A DNA stretch of 64,000 bases from assembly GCA_002633025.1 (NCBI GenBank), contig NMRB01001278.1, positions 17,789 through 81,788 on the forward strand. Reading direction: 5' to 3'. Below the pieces are notes generated by a model that was not told the origin of the DNA, searched no databases, and saw only the letters and a list, made by a program, of their open reading frames with translations. Source of the stretch: Notospermus geniculatus. Lineage: Eukaryota > Nemertea > Pilidiophora > Heteronemertea > Lineidae. The translations under genes and the position numbers were made by a program. Of the stretch, positions 1-10,157 are shown one piece after another; within the stretch, counting starts at the first letter, position 1, and each line of letters opens with the position of its first letter.

Positions 1-180
1 CGTGATCGTGACTGCTCGATACTCTATGCCCACTTTAAGTTGCCAGGACATTCTGTCACGGACGTGTTGTTCACCATCCTCGAGACATGTCCAGATGAGA
101 CGATTCTCCTTCAGACAGAGTCGAAATGGATGTGGACCCTTAAAACCATCACCCCCTCAGGTCTTAACACAAGGTCCTGA
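1..180 (+). CDS. Penelope-like element, C-terminal end of GIY-YIG endonuclease (partial)
   Basis: The first frame is open from the window edge to TGA at 178-180. It reads LYAHFKLPGHSVTDVLF, then ETCPDETILLQTESKWMWTL and KTITPSGLN. This closely matches the C-terminus of the minus-strand copy ending at 47732, so it is the last ~59 residues of a PLE protein. The E followed by WMWTLKT corresponds to the conserved glutamate region of GIY-YIG nucleases. The rest of the element lies upstream of the window. Family assignment is established knowledge; activity cannot be judged. Confidence 0.85.
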   Translation, partial: RDRDCSILYAHFKLPGHSVTDVLFTILETCPDETILLQTESKWMWTLKTITPSGLNTRS

Positions 181-785
181 GACCCCAATTTGGCATTTGT
201 GTTCTTCCTTTTCTCTCACCCTGGTAGGCCTATTTCGTTTTGGTTTTCCAGTTGCAGAGGGCACGTGGCTCCCCCTCTTGGTCTAGGCCTTGTTTTTGCC
301 CTCCCCTTCCCCCCCCCTTTTTTTTGCTCTAATCCTCCTCGTTCTTTTTATTGCTCAGTGATTTGCATTATCCATTCTGGGGTTTTTTTCCTACAAATCT
401 GGAAGTTGACTTCCTTTAAACATGTATTCCTTTACTTTGTGTTGACCTTTGTGCATCTTTTCGCTTTGTGCTTGTTATGTATTACACATGTCTTATTAAT
501 TTATAAACTTTCTTTCAGGTCAGGCTGAGCAACCCTGCATTTATTCAACCTTTTCTTTCAGCTAAAATAGCTTCTTCTTAATTGTCCAGCAGCCACCCGT
601 GGGGCTTGGTCGCCTTTCTTTCCTTAATTGCTTGTTTGTCCTGTCTACACAGATTTATGTAGTTCTACATTCGGGTTTCAGCTCAGTCTTTTCTAGAGTT
701 TCAGATTGTAAAGTTCCACTTGAAAAAGACCCCGGTTGGGGTCGAAAATTCGTGAATTCTGGAGGTTTATTTACATTCTGTTTGT
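181..785 (+). mobile_element. PLE 3' non-coding end with hairpin terminus
   Basis: This follows the endonuclease stop directly. It is pyrimidine-rich at 290-480 and ends in a conserved motif at about 715-765, GACCCC-GGTT-GGGGTC then GAAAATTCGTGAATTC. The same terminus recurs at 2.2 kb, 2.35 kb, 24.66 kb, 36.7 kb and 46.92 kb. The last copy lies downstream of another PLE endonuclease, which ties the motif to this family. Confidence 0.7.
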
Positions 786-795
786 TTATGTCCAG

Positions 796-950
796 TGTTG
801 GTGGCGTGCCCCTCTAAAAATTCTTTTGACACCAGAAGTATTCGATTTGGTGGGTTGGCATGTCCCAAAACGTGCGAATAATATGATGTAAACATCCATT
901 TTTAGCAACACTGAATGTAAACAATAAAGTCGTGATACATTGGCCCGTAT
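796..950 (-). repeat. Dispersed repeat, second copy at 34760-34905
   Basis: The segment GGTGGCGTGCCCCTCTAAAA through AAAGTCGTGATACATT is repeated at 34760-34905 with about 85% identity by eye (GGTGGCATGCCCCTCTAGAA through GAAGTCGTGATACATT). Class unknown; both copies lie next to PLE or LINE debris. Confidence 0.6.
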
Positions 951-1034
951 TCTAGAAGCCTCTTTAATAACTCTAAGGTCCACTTTAAGCTTTTGTATTC
1001 TGCCCTGCAAACAATAGCTAAAGGTAAACTTTAG

Positions 1035-1225
1035 ACATAAGGAAGCTATAAAGGTCTACTTTAGGCCTATTTAAAGGAAGGTTTAAGTAAAGGAACATCT
1101 CAGTAAAAGAAGCCTCTATAACGGTCTACTTTAGGCCTATTTAAAGCAGGGTTTAAGTAAAGGAACTCCTCAGTAAAGGAAGCCTCTATAAAGGTCTACT
1201 TTAGGCCTATTTACAGGAGGGTTTG
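1035..1225. repeat. 70-bp tandem repeat, about 2.7 units
   Basis: The unit contains GGTCTACTTTAGGCCTATTT and GGTTTAAGTAAAGGAAC. Equivalent positions at 1101 and 1171 give a 70-base period. Confidence 0.8.
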
Positions 1226-1324
1226 CGAATAAAGGACAAGAAAAGAAGGTTGAAAATGGATCCACTCACCAGAAAATGCGAGGTCGACGCAGATCCACAA
1301 AATGACGACACTCAGTGACAAACA

Positions 1325-1710
1325 ATGAGGAACCCGCCTGCCGTTTATCCCGACAGGTCGGCGCAGCGATCGATGTGACCGAACCGACGTCATTGACGTC
1401 GTTTTATGTGTTGACGTTGCGTCATGAAAAAATCTGCTGTACATTTTTCTACAGGAAAAAATGAGATAAAGACGTTGCCGTTATCGCCATCCTACCTGTT
1501 TATTTAAAGGAAAAAAGCAAAGGAATTTTAGAAATTTTCATCCGCGACAAGATGGTGTAAATTTAATTTTAATGTCATGCGACCGAAAAAATAGGGTTGA
1601 TTTCAAGCCAGAAGTAAAATGGAAATGACTGGAAATCACGTTGAAAAAAGAAGCTTCGGTCTCATCGATCGCAGCGCCACGTCGTGACGTTAGTTCGTCC
1701 GGTTCCTCAT
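1325..1710. mobile_element. Non-autonomous TIR element, family F1, copy 1
   Basis: It starts ATGAGGAACCCGCCTGCCG and ends GTCCGGTTCCTCAT, so the ends are imperfect inverted repeats. Internal blocks such as GCTGTACATTTTTCTACAGG and CGCAGCGCCACGTCGTGACG are shared with copies at about 7013-7404 and 25271-25797. Confidence 0.75.
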
Positions 1711-2187
1711 TCATGATTTTTCGCAAAAACGCAAGGCAAAAACGTGACACAAATTCGAAAGGAGAAACTTGCAATGGAATAAAATAAAACTACCGTCTGC
1801 CAATCGCCCCAAAACAATTAGGGCAGACGTAAAACTTTATATAAATATTATGCTCGAGACGAATTGCACTGAATGGATCCGGCCAATCACGTATCACCTT
1901 ACTGTCCAAGATTTTCGCAGCCAATCAGAGATAGCGTTAAAGACGACCGTTGGAATTTGTGTCTGGGTCTGAAAATCATTACCATCGTGAACACGTGAGA
2001 TCGTAGTCCTCCCGGTCGTCGCTTCGGTTATGACTACATGTCCTTCAAACATGTCAAACGGCAATAAAACTATTATGGAAATCATTTAAATTGAAACTGT
2101 ATGTCAAATAACTCATGTGCGTTAATCCGGCCCGTGGTGTTGAATAGTGAATACACGTATTTATCAAGACAAAAATCACAAATGATA

Positions 2188-2425
2188 ATGAATAGGAAGT
2201 CAACTTCCAGAAATTTCGCACATTTTCGGCCCCAAACGGAGCCTTCGTCAGGCTCTGTCACTTCACACTATGAAAATCCAGATAAGTCCTGAGTCCTGAA
2301 AAGATTGAGTATTTTCTGGATTTTCATAGTGTGAAGTCACAGAGCCTTACGAAGGCCCCGTTTGGGGCCGAAAATTAGCGAATTTCTGGAAGTTGACTTC
2401 CTATTCATTATCATACGTTGTGTTG
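2188..2425. mobile_element. Head-to-head inverted pair of PLE termini
   Basis: The block from AGGAAGTCAACTTCCAGAAA to CACTATGAAAATCCAG (2190-2280) is repeated inverted at 2317-2402. Each arm carries the PLE terminal hairpin: GGCTCC-GTTT-GGGGCC on the minus strand and GGCCCC-GTTT-GGGGCC on the plus strand, each followed by GAAAAT. A spacer of about 40 bases separates the arms. Confidence 0.75.
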
Positions 2426-2739
2426 ACTTTGTGCGTCTTCTCTCTTTGATTAAAATCACAAAGGAATCAAATAAAAGATTTAACACTGCGAACGATCATG
2501 TAACTGAGGGATACACTTCATTTATTGCCACCAGATATCACTCACTTCCTGAACTTTGGCTTTACCAAAATCCATAAGCGTTTACGTAATACGTGTATTG
2601 AACGCGCGCCGGTCACCATCCACGTCGTGATCGCGTTGCTTTGTAACTTCTAGCGCCAAGGCCAACGCGATAACCACGAGGCCCTAAAGTGTGTTGTATC
2701 ATGTAAATTAACCTTGTTGGCCTCCCACGATTTTGTAAG

Positions 2740-2905
2740 AATTATTACTTGCTAATAAATACTTATAACCACAGATCCCTGTCAGCTGTCCTGCATTCAG
2801 AGAGACTATTCTCTAGTCTCTCTGAATACAGGGGTAGCTGACTACCATCGACATTCCCCTCCCAGTCATCAAAAATATAAACACCCCAACTAACGATCAA
2901 GACTA
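2740..2905. repeat. Repeat with long hairpin, inverted copy at 60990-61170
   Basis: CTGCATTCAGAGAGACTA faces TAGTCTCTCTGAATACAG, an almost perfect hairpin. Hairpin and flanks (ATAAATACTTATAACCACAG; CCATCGACATTCCCCTCCCA) recur inverted at 60990-61170, so it moved as a unit. Confidence 0.75.
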
Positions 2906-3472
2906 CTGGGTTGAATGAAGAGGGAAAATGTATTGTGAAAACAGTTTTTTTGCCTCTAACTCCTTTATTATTTGATTAATCATACAACATGCAGTGGGAG
3001 ATTATTTTATGTTTAGATAATTAATAAAATGGTCAGGAGTTAAAACATTTTTTTTCATGAGCAGTTACTGCTCCACTCATATAAGAAATGACTCAAAAAG
3101 TGAACCAATGTACAGATTAAGTCCAAACTATAAGGCTAATTTTCATATGAGCAGGCCCTACGTCCTTCAACTGAGGTTTTCAAGAATAGACAGAATGCAT
3201 TTTTTGTAGAATTATGAAAGACTTTTCCACTGGATGTTGGTGGTTTTAATGGACCGTTTTCTCAGTTCTCAGCAAAAACAGGTTGCCTCTATACATTTTG
3301 CCATTTAACCGAGTGCTACTAGAGACATCTGGTGGGGTAGAATGTTGTGCAGGTACCCCACTGACGCCTTCTTCGGGAAGTACAGCTTCGTGATCAGGAT
3401 AGTGCACTATGCCTTATAGCAGAAGGAATGAGTGTTGTTTGTACCTGGTATGCTCAAGGTACAGTGTCACCC
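2906..3472. other. No gene seen
   Basis: AT-rich sequence with no convincing exon and no repeat matched elsewhere in the window. Confidence 0.5.
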
Positions 3473-4014
3473 TGGGGAATCGCGATACCATACAGCCGCG
3501 GAGGTTCGCCATCTCGCCGCGTCATTCTGCATGAAATTCATCCGTGAATGCAGTACTTTTGTGAGGGGAATTGCAGAAAAACGACACACGATATGCCTTA
3601 TATGAAACATCCAGAAGAAAGTTTACATTTACAGTCACCAGATGAAATGCAAAAGGATGGACAAACTATTCGGCATCATTGTAAAAATCTATGCTGAATA
3701 TGCGAGTCCGCGGAAGACATGGAAGAAAGCGGCACCCTCCATTGTGACGCTGTGACGTCGCTACGTCATCGATGGGGTGTTGCACAAGGCGGTCACTGCT
3801 GGTGACATTCGGCAGATTCTCGTCCAAATAGACAGGTTGTGGACAAAAAAAACTTGTTTTTATTCATTTCATCTGGTGACTGTAAATGTAAACTTTCTTT
3901 TGGATGTTTCATATAAGGTATATCGTGTGTCGTTTTTCTGCAATTACCCTCACAAAGGTACTGCATTCACGGATGAATTTCATGTAGAATGACGCGGCTG
4001 TATGGTATCGCGAT
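3473..4014. mobile_element. 540-bp TIR element with arms of about 200 bp
   Basis: The left end GGGGAATCGCGATACCATAC mirrors GTATGGTATCGCGATCCTCA at the right. Inner arm sequence such as GTTTACATTTACAGTCACCA (3620s) mirrors TGGTGACTGTAAATGTAAAC (3870s). No coding potential, so non-autonomous. Confidence 0.8.
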
Positions 4015-4242
4015 CCTCACGGTGAGTGTAGGTCTTGACCTCTTATCCTGCATTAGTCTATAAAATTCCACTCTTATTTCCAGGACATAGTCGACCACAA
4101 ACAAGAGACTCCTGCACAAGTTACACATATCTACATTACTGAAGCCTGCATGTCCGCATCTTCTTCTATTAAGCCCTCTAGCTGCGTTTGCGCCTCGTCG
4201 AATTTTCCCAGTCAGCACTCAAACTCTTGAAACGTTTAGATC

Positions 4243-4909
4243 GGCTTGTTGTACTTGACTCGATGACTCGATGGCGCGATGACTCGAAGGCGCGAAGAAG
4301 GCCAATTAAATTTCCTGCATAATTGGTGAATGCCTTATTTTAATTCGAGTTCCCCGGGTTACTATGCAACATTTTTAGGAAGGTGAGGAACATGCAGTAG
4401 GATCATTGCTCAAAAGGGCTGAAAATTAACGCTATACCTCCTCCGGGGTTGGGAATAGGGAGACAAGACGAATCCCTGCAACTTTTCAAAAGGGACCCAT
4501 AGTAATTTCTCAAGGACTTAGGAGCTGTAGGCCTAGTTCGAGGCTACCCTTCATTTCATGATTTACGTTGAATATCAACCTTTTAAAATTCACCTAATGG
4601 TAGCTGGCGACACTACGACGGTCCACTTCCGCCGTTGATCCATTCCACTTCTTAGAAATAACGAGCTGAATTTCATTGAATAATTTTGGCGGTCATCGAG
4701 TATTGTATTGTATTTGTTTATTGGCAATTCAACAAAAAGATACAGTGAGAAGAGCGTCCGGGGCTGAGGCATCAAGCATTATTAGCCCCGGAAGTGCAAG
4801 AATGTACATGAAATAAATTATATACACAACAAATCAAGATGACAACAAAATGGTCATCGAGTCATCGCGCCATCGAGTCTTCGCGTCATCGAGTCAAGTA
4901 TAACAAGCC
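4243..4909. mobile_element. TIR element with 9-bp target duplication (Mutator-like)
   Basis: The ends GGCTTGTTGTACTTGACTCG and CGAGTCAAGTATAACAAGCC are inverted and continue into ATGACTCGATGGCGCGATGA subrepeats. The flanks GTTTAGATC (4234-4242) and GTTTAGATC (4910-4918) form a perfect 9-bp duplication. The interior carries a LINE-like 3' scrap near 4700-4800 and a block (about 4450-4545) also found inverted in the 56493-57257 element. A 9-bp duplication with long TIRs is typical of Mutator-like elements. Confidence 0.8.
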
Positions 4910-5057
4910 GTTTAGATCAATGGGGTTATCCACGGTGAAGCAGACTACGCGAAAATATGCGTGGGTTTGAACTTATGGCACACAGATGCCACCTATTCAT
5001 GATGACTCAAGGTGTGATTGGCCGTGCTAGGTGAACCGCATCTCGGGAACAATGAGC

Positions 5058-5228
5058 CTATATAGGTGTCACCTCTGCTCTGTAAGTCATCATGTGACCA
5101 AATGGAGAACCCCATTCCGCTATGCTGTCGGGTGTGGGTTTTACGTCTTCCGAAGCCGCCTCTAGTTTTATTGCAGCACGTGTCAGCCATCCTTTCTGTC
5201 CAGTCCGTCTACGTTTTGCCCCCTCCAT
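5058..5228 (-). CDS. gag-like N-terminus of an LTR retrotransposon (fragment)
   Basis: Minus-strand ATG at 5228-5226 opens a 56-residue frame beginning MEGAKRRRTGQKGWLTRAAI. The basic stretch followed by KGWLTRAA resembles the start of gag proteins in invertebrate Gypsy/BEL elements. It lies 15 bases downstream of a primer-binding-site-like sequence (5243-5262), which supports the call. It stops at 5058 and no pol or protease follows, so it is a fragment. Gypsy versus BEL cannot be decided. Confidence 0.5.
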   Translation of the reverse strand: MEGAKRRRTGQKGWLTRAAIKLEAASEDVKPTPDSIAEWGSPFGHMMTYRAEVTPI

Positions 5229-5242
5229 AGCAAACGAAATAT

Positions 5243-5262
5243 GTTCCCGGGTTTCGGCGCCA
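5243..5262 (-). promoter_or_regulatory. Primer-binding site of LTR retrotransposon
   Basis: The minus strand reads TGGCGCCGAAACCCGGGAAC. This is the kind of tRNA 3'-end complement that starts just inside a 5' LTR: it begins with TGG, matching tRNA CCA. The LTR would lie at 5263 to about 5400 or beyond (minus), containing a short CTATAGAGAGAGGAACTCC tract; its outer edge was not found. Confidence 0.6.
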
Positions 5263-5775
5263 GTGTTTGAGAACACCCGTATCAAAAGTGTAAAACTACG
5301 ACCATATGGAGGGGGCCTGAAGAAACTAAGAAGACCGAGGCCGGAGTTCCTCTCTCTATAGGCTCTCGGGGCGAACTGCCCCGATTTTATTCAAACTAAC
5401 TCCTTTTGTACACTTCAAACACACAAAAAAGCGATAATAGCAATAGCTTTAGAAAGCTTGACAATTACTAGTATTAGCAAGAGCTTTACAAAGGACTGGA
5501 GGCACATAGGCCTATATTGACCCTAACAAATATTTTACTAAAAAACATTACACAGGCCCATTGAATTTCCAACAATCATTTCCAACAATATGTCCCCTGG
5601 GGAGCAGAATGTAGGTCAAATCGCAAAACGTTCTGGCTCTGGGGGTTTCGAGCCTCCCTAGGGCCTACTGCCCCAGCAACTTTCAAGACCCTGGACCTTG
5701 CCGTTGCAAAACGTGTCAGTTCAACGGACTCAAGAAACTCTGAAATGAGTCTTATTCTGTGACAAGATTGGCTGG

Positions 5776-5886
5776 AATTCATAAAAGTTAGCAAATGCTT
5801 TTACTTAAGATTTGCACAGCGAGGTCCAATGTAAATGTATTACAGAACTTGAAGTAAAAGCATTTGCTAGTTTTTATGAATATCAG
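5776..5886. mobile_element. Palindromic MITE of the ATTCATAAAA group
   Basis: ATTCATAAAAGTTAGCAAAT mirrors ATTTGCTAGTTTTTATGAAT after an AGCATTTG/CAAATGCT turn. A close relative sits at 22038-22145, and elements with similar ends occur at 23930, 30588, 33838 and 56509. Confidence 0.75.
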
Positions 5887-5924
5887 GGAGAGCCAATGTG
5901 TTTCCAATACATGTACACTAATGC

Positions 5925-6240
5925 TGCGTTCACACCTACATGTATTTCGCATCGAAATCGGTTTCCGTAAATCGAAATACGGAATTCGATTTGGTTACGT
6001 CGGGTCGGGTCACACTACAACTAAACCGATTTCGATTCGAAACAAAACGCGTCACACTCAACCCGAAATAAACTACCGTACGTCATGACGTTAGGCCTAC
6101 ATTGAATGTACACTGTGCAGTACATAACTATTTCGATTTGGCTAATGCGAATCGAAACCGATACAAATACCGGTTTGGTTAAATCGATATAAAAGTGATC
6201 TATTTCGAATTGAGTGTGACGCGTTATATCGGAATAGGCC
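5925..6240. repeat. CGATTTCGATTCG-rich repeat, likely MITE
   Basis: It opens with GCGTTCACACCTACATGTAT and contains many TTTCGATTCGAA-type words in both orientations, with ACGCGTCACACTCAACCCGA (6048) mirrored by GAATTGAGTGTGACGCGTTA (6207). It abuts the 3' end of gene C and may contribute its 3' UTR. Confidence 0.5.
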
Positions 6241-6246
6241 TTTATT
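6241..6246 (-). terminator. Polyadenylation signal AATAAA, gene C
   Basis: The minus strand reads GCAATAAAGG 65 bases after the gene C stop codon. It is a canonical hexamer at a plausible distance. Confidence 0.55.
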
Positions 6247-6310
6247 GCGAATTCGATTAGATTATTTTCAACTGTACACGCAGAATCCACGACAAACGCT
6301 GGTGATAGGT

Positions 6311-6528
6311 CTAAAGCCGTTTCACACAAACATACCCACGGCTGGATAGACAAGTCAGTTGTCTGTTCAAACCCGAGAAGCCGTTAAATTTGTATCTGAA
6401 ATCAGCACAATCTGTTTTAGCAGAGTAATCATACATGCAGAATATATTCTGGTTGACTATCAGCTGGCTGTCGTAAGCGTTAGTCCATCTCCATGCCGTT
6501 CCTACTTTGCGTAAGCCGATCCAGAAAG
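6311..6528 (-). CDS. Gene C terminal exon: C-type lectin-like domain, second half
   Basis: The acceptor is TTTCTTTTAAG at 6529-6539. The exon reads on from the previous one in phase 1: SFWIGLRKVGTAWRWTNAYD, later NIFCMYDYSAKTDCADFRYK, and ends RGYVCVKRL then TAG at 6311-6313. WIGL is the hallmark core motif of the C-type lectin fold, and cysteines at FC, DC, TC and VC supply the disulfides. The calcium/sugar motifs EPN, QPD and WND are absent, so calcium-dependent sugar binding is unlikely. The exon is 218 bases with no ATG at its start, so it shows up only by splice-phase chaining from 9527. AATAAA follows at 6241. Confidence 0.85.
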
Positions 6529-7012
6529 CTTAAAAGAAAGGCAAATAATATGTCTTAGCAGTAGCAGTGATCAATTGTAATTCATTGCTTTAAACAAAAA
6601 TAACGAAAATTTGTCTGGTCTTGCATGTTTCAATAGATCGAGGCGTTGCATGAAGTTCAGTAAACATGTATACTAAAGGTGATGTTCTGGAATTCATACC
6701 TTTTTGAACGCGGAAAAGATGCATTTCACGTGAATGCCAATGGACATAAGCCACTAGTGTTCAACATTATACAATAATGTACCAAAATCTTATCCAACTC
6801 CTTGTTGACCCACACCTTTGCAATCTGCCAGAGTTGATGGGGTGCAAAGGGGTACTTGTAAAATAGGAAACAAAACAAAACCAGAAACAAAGAAACGAAA
6901 CCAGAAGCGAAGAAACGAAAATACAGCATGGAACAACCTGGTAAATGGAATGGGGATGACTGTTTCTGACAGAGGATTGCTTTTATCTTTAGGTCGCTCC
7001 TGCTGGACTGTT
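6529..7012. other. Gene C intron, unique-looking
   Basis: No exon or repeat copy recognised; includes a purine-rich tract at 6860-6930 (AAACAAAGAAACGAAACCAG type). Confidence 0.4.
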
Positions 7013-7404
7013 AATGAGGAACCCGCGTGCCGTTGATCCCGACAGGCAGGACAGGTCAGCGCCGCGAGCGGTGCGACCCAATCGACGTGCGACGGTGCGA
7101 CCCAATTGTTTTAGCTGTTGAGGTTGCGTCATGGAAAAAATGAGCTGTACATTTTTCTACAGGAATAATGAGATAAATGACGTTGACATTATCGCCATTC
7201 TATCTCTTCATTTTAAAGAAAAAAGCACCGAAAAATGCAGAAATTTTCATCTCCTACAAGACGATGTAAATTTTAATACCAGGCGATCGAAACAAAAGGG
7301 TTGATTCACGCCATAAAGAAATAGAAACAACGTTAGAAAAACGAAACTTCGGTCGCACCGCTCGCAGCGCCACGTCGTGACGTTAGTTCCTCCGGTTTCC
7401 CATT
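7013..7404. mobile_element. Family F1 TIR element, copy 2
   Basis: It starts ATGAGGAACCCGCGTGCCGT and ends TCCTCCGGTTTCCCAT, with the same internal blocks as the 1325-1710 copy. It lies in the gene C intron. Confidence 0.75.
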
Positions 7405-7658
7405 GTTATTACATTTTAGAGGACAACAGTGCTTCTTGATTCCTCAACTTTGTGGGTAGGAAATGGGTATTGTACATACCCAGTACCTTTTATGAGGTTC
7501 CTGCAGATTGCACAGTTCAGCCAGGTCCCTATTTTATTACCAATCATTTTAGGAAGTGGTTATTTGCTTGCCGAATTACAGAAATTTGGTATTAGATGGC
7601 AAGCAGACAATAATGAATATTAATTAGACCCCATTAATTATGCAAACAGAAGATCAAG

Positions 7659-7868
7659 ATGGCGTCCTCCGACTCGCCGTCGCAGCCCTCGCCAAAAGGC
7701 ATCGAAAAGTTGCGATTGGGAGTAGGCTATGCCTCCAACGAGGATTTTAAGACGGCGTTAAAGGCTTCGAACTGTTTATTTGCACAGTTACCTGCTGTGA
7801 ATGCAGTAAACGTAGGTCTTGGATACACGTCTAGCTCGTTAATTATGCAGCGCTCCCAGAGCAGCTAG
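7659..7868 (+). CDS. Small ORF or possible first exon, unidentified
   Basis: ATG at 7659 in a strong context (ATCAAGATGGCGTCC) opens a 69-codon frame starting MASSDSPSQPSPKGIEKLRL and continuing GYASNEDFKTALKASNCLFA. The start context and composition look coding. I recognise no family and see no partner exon. It lies on the opposite strand inside an intron of gene C. A GTAAAC at about 7806 could be a donor. It may also be chance. Confidence 0.25.
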   Translation: MASSDSPSQPSPKGIEKLRLGVGYASNEDFKTALKASNCLFAQLPAVNAVNVGLGYTSSSLIMQRSQSS

Positions 7869-8548
7869 TAGGGCAGAAAATATCATTTAGTAGAGGGGGC
7901 CGTGCGGAAAGGAGCCACCCACAAGCGATTTTCTGAAGAAAGTGGTTATTTATCGACCCTGGTTTGCCAAAAAGTACGCCGGGTTTGGCTTAAAACGACG
8001 AGTTACCTGCATTGTACTGAACCAGTTAATAAATGCCCACCGCATGTCTGCAACCAGTTGATTAGCCCAGTGCAAAGAGTGATGGGCCAGCAACCACAAT
8101 GTCGCGGGTACGAAACTTGCGTGATCACGCGCATGATTCTTTCTTTTTTTCTTCATTTTTTTCGTTTTTCTTGTTTTTTTCCTTTTTCTCCGAAAAGGCA
8201 TATCAAGAAGAAACGTTTTGTGTTTTCGTACAAAAGTAGATCCGAACAGTGGAAGGTGCCAACAAACGACTGCCGGACGGTGGTCTCACTGTAGTCAGTA
8301 GTCACAGTAGTCAATGCTCAGTAACTAGGTGAGGGTGCCATTGACATGAATATTGTTGTTTGGGTTCCGTAGTAAGTTCAAGATAAAAAAATACTATCGC
8401 TCCCGCCCGTGCCAAAAATCAGCGCTGTGCCTCTCAAATTTTCCGTCCAAAAAGTACAACATGGACATGAGTTTTTCTTACTCTGTGTAACTGTGCCCCC
8501 CCCCCTTCCTTGGCCCTTGCTTGTACCTGGATAAGTTACAAGTTCCTC
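7869..8548. other. No gene seen
   Basis: Contains a T-rich run (8130-8180) and a C-run (8495-8509). The open frames here are low-complexity and not supported. Confidence 0.4.
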
Positions 8549-8603
8549 CAAGGTTATAACAAACAAGGAAGTTATAACAAACAAGGAAGTTATAACAAAC
8601 AAC
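8549..8603. repeat. 18-bp tandem repeat, three units
   Basis: GGAAGTTATAACAAACAA is repeated at 18-base spacing. Confidence 0.85.
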
Positions 8604-8607
8604 TGAC

Positions 8608-8790
8608 GTGTTTGCTTGCCCAATAGCCAAACGTGCTGAATAATATGGCAAGCACATATCCTGATTAATATTCATTAGGGGGCGTGACATGCTTGCCAAA
8701 TAGCGACATTTTTCAGCATTAGATGGCAAGCATGCTTGCTAAATAAGGACGAAAAAAGGAACTGCTCGGCAAGCACGCTTGCCAAATAAA
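8608..8790. repeat. GCTTGCCAAATA-type interspersed repeats
   Basis: GCTTGCCAAATA or its complement TGGCAAGC occurs at least seven times here, with more at 7560-7605 (TTGCTTGCCGAATTA, GATGGCAAGCAGAC). No clean TIR boundaries found. Confidence 0.5.
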
Positions 8791-8952
8791 CCCGGCCATC
8801 ATTTTAATACACTCGACTGCAGACCATGAATGCGCCCTGGCGCCTCGTTTCTGGTTTCGTTTCGTTTTCTATTACAAGGCTACGTATCGTCGATCCGTGT
8901 TACGTATTACGTATCGAGCTAATGCATTTTCTATCAAAGTCATGCGTCATAC

Positions 8953-9447
8953 CAGGGGCGGATACAGAGGGGGTGTTCTGGGGGTTGGAACCCCCCATCG
9001 GCGACCAAAGATAACATTTTTTTTCTCTAAACATCAAACATCTCGCTTGTGGCGTAGCGCCTGCCCGTGTCTTTGATATGGTGATACAGTCGTTGCATCG
9101 ATGATTTGACGAAATTCTCTTCCCCTGCTTGGGAAAACAATTGCCTTTACTATTTTACTGGTAGGCCTACTGCATTGTGTATGTTTGCATTATTTCAAAA
9201 TGTCTAAGAGGCGTGGCATCGGGTTGGCTTAAGAACAGGAAGATCACACTGTTCAAAAAAAATGTTTGTATAAGACTTTCTCAACCTCAGATCCCAGGAA
9301 ATCGTGTCTCCGAGCTTCTAATTTTCAAATTTTTATCCCCCGCCAATTCGGCGCCGATGAGGCACGCGGCGAAGGGAAGGCACTAAGAGAGTCCTGGTGC
9401 CTCTACCTTCAGAACCCACCCCTCGAGAAAATCCTGGATCCGCCCCT
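8953..9447. mobile_element. MITE with CAGGGGCGGAT ends
   Basis: The left end CAGGGGCGGATACAGAGGG is the inverse of the right end TCCTGGATCCGCCCCTG. A related terminus (TCTGGATCCGCACCTG) occurs at 54491-54506. Such ends are common on hAT-type MITEs; a clean 8-bp duplication is not visible. It lies in the gene C intron next to the first CTLD exon. Confidence 0.65.
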
Positions 9448-9526
9448 GCATACGTCATACGGAGCCCCGATACGGAGCCGTGCCAAAAGTGCCTCGTATT
9501 CGTTCTTGGCATGTACAACTACATAC

Positions 9527-9748
9527 ACTTCCCAATATCAGCTCCTGTAAACAGTTGGTTCGTGAAGTCATTATAAAAAGCGTCATCGCCGCCTTCAAAA
9601 GTGACGAGAGTCCACGAACCAGCGGGCGCCCTATTCCTACATGCAAGATCCGCACCGGTCCAACTTCGGGTTGAGCGGTCGATGAAGAGACATTTGCCTG
9701 ATACCATCTTTTCACCGGCTGCAGCTCCACAAGAGAATACAGTTCTTG
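9527..9748 (-). CDS. Gene C exon: C-type lectin-like domain, first half
   Basis: Acceptor TATTTATTTCTAG and donor GTATGT bound a 222-base phase 1-1 exon. It reads FSCGAAAGEKMVSGKCLFID, then STRSWTGADLACRNR and GSWTLVTFEGGDDAFYNDF. This is the N-terminal part of a C-type lectin-like domain: an opening C..C pair, the SW..A...C helix, and an LV.F strand. Its end joins SFWIGL of exon 6311-6528 across a 3-kb intron in phase 1. Upstream it accepts the Thr-rich linker exon at 15210-15246. The fold call is firm; the ligand is unknown. Confidence 0.85.
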
Positions 9749-10157
9749 CTAGAAATAAATAAATAGAGAACAAGCTTCAGGCGTATCGGGTGAAAGGGAT
9801 CACAAATGTAACTATAGTATGAGAAGCGGCTTGGAAATATTTTGTTCCAGAAACGGATATTAGGCCTACACAATGAACAATTGTGAAACAATTCAGATTC
9901 ACGCGTGTCCGATCCTTTGCAAAAGGAATACAGTAGTTGTTTACTTGTACCACCACTGCCAACAAGAAAATGCAAAATATATCAGTGAATACCGTACTGT
10001 TATCAGTCAGAAAACCTTCCGCAATGCAATCAATGGTACCTGAGCAACCTACACTTTGCCGAGTGAAAGTGTTTTCGAAAGGAGTAGGCCTAACAAAGGG
10101 GGCCCAGAGGAATCGGAACCAGTCAGTGTTGGTTTAGGCTTAGGTAGTGCGGCTTAA
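9749..10157. other. Gene C intron, no feature seen
   Basis: No exon, TIR or internal repeat recognised in this stretch. Confidence 0.4.

Noticed and set aside
715-765. Active hammerhead ribozyme
   Set aside because: Core residues are changed (TTGAAAA instead of CTGANGA) and an extra base precedes stem II in all copies; reported only as hammerhead-like.
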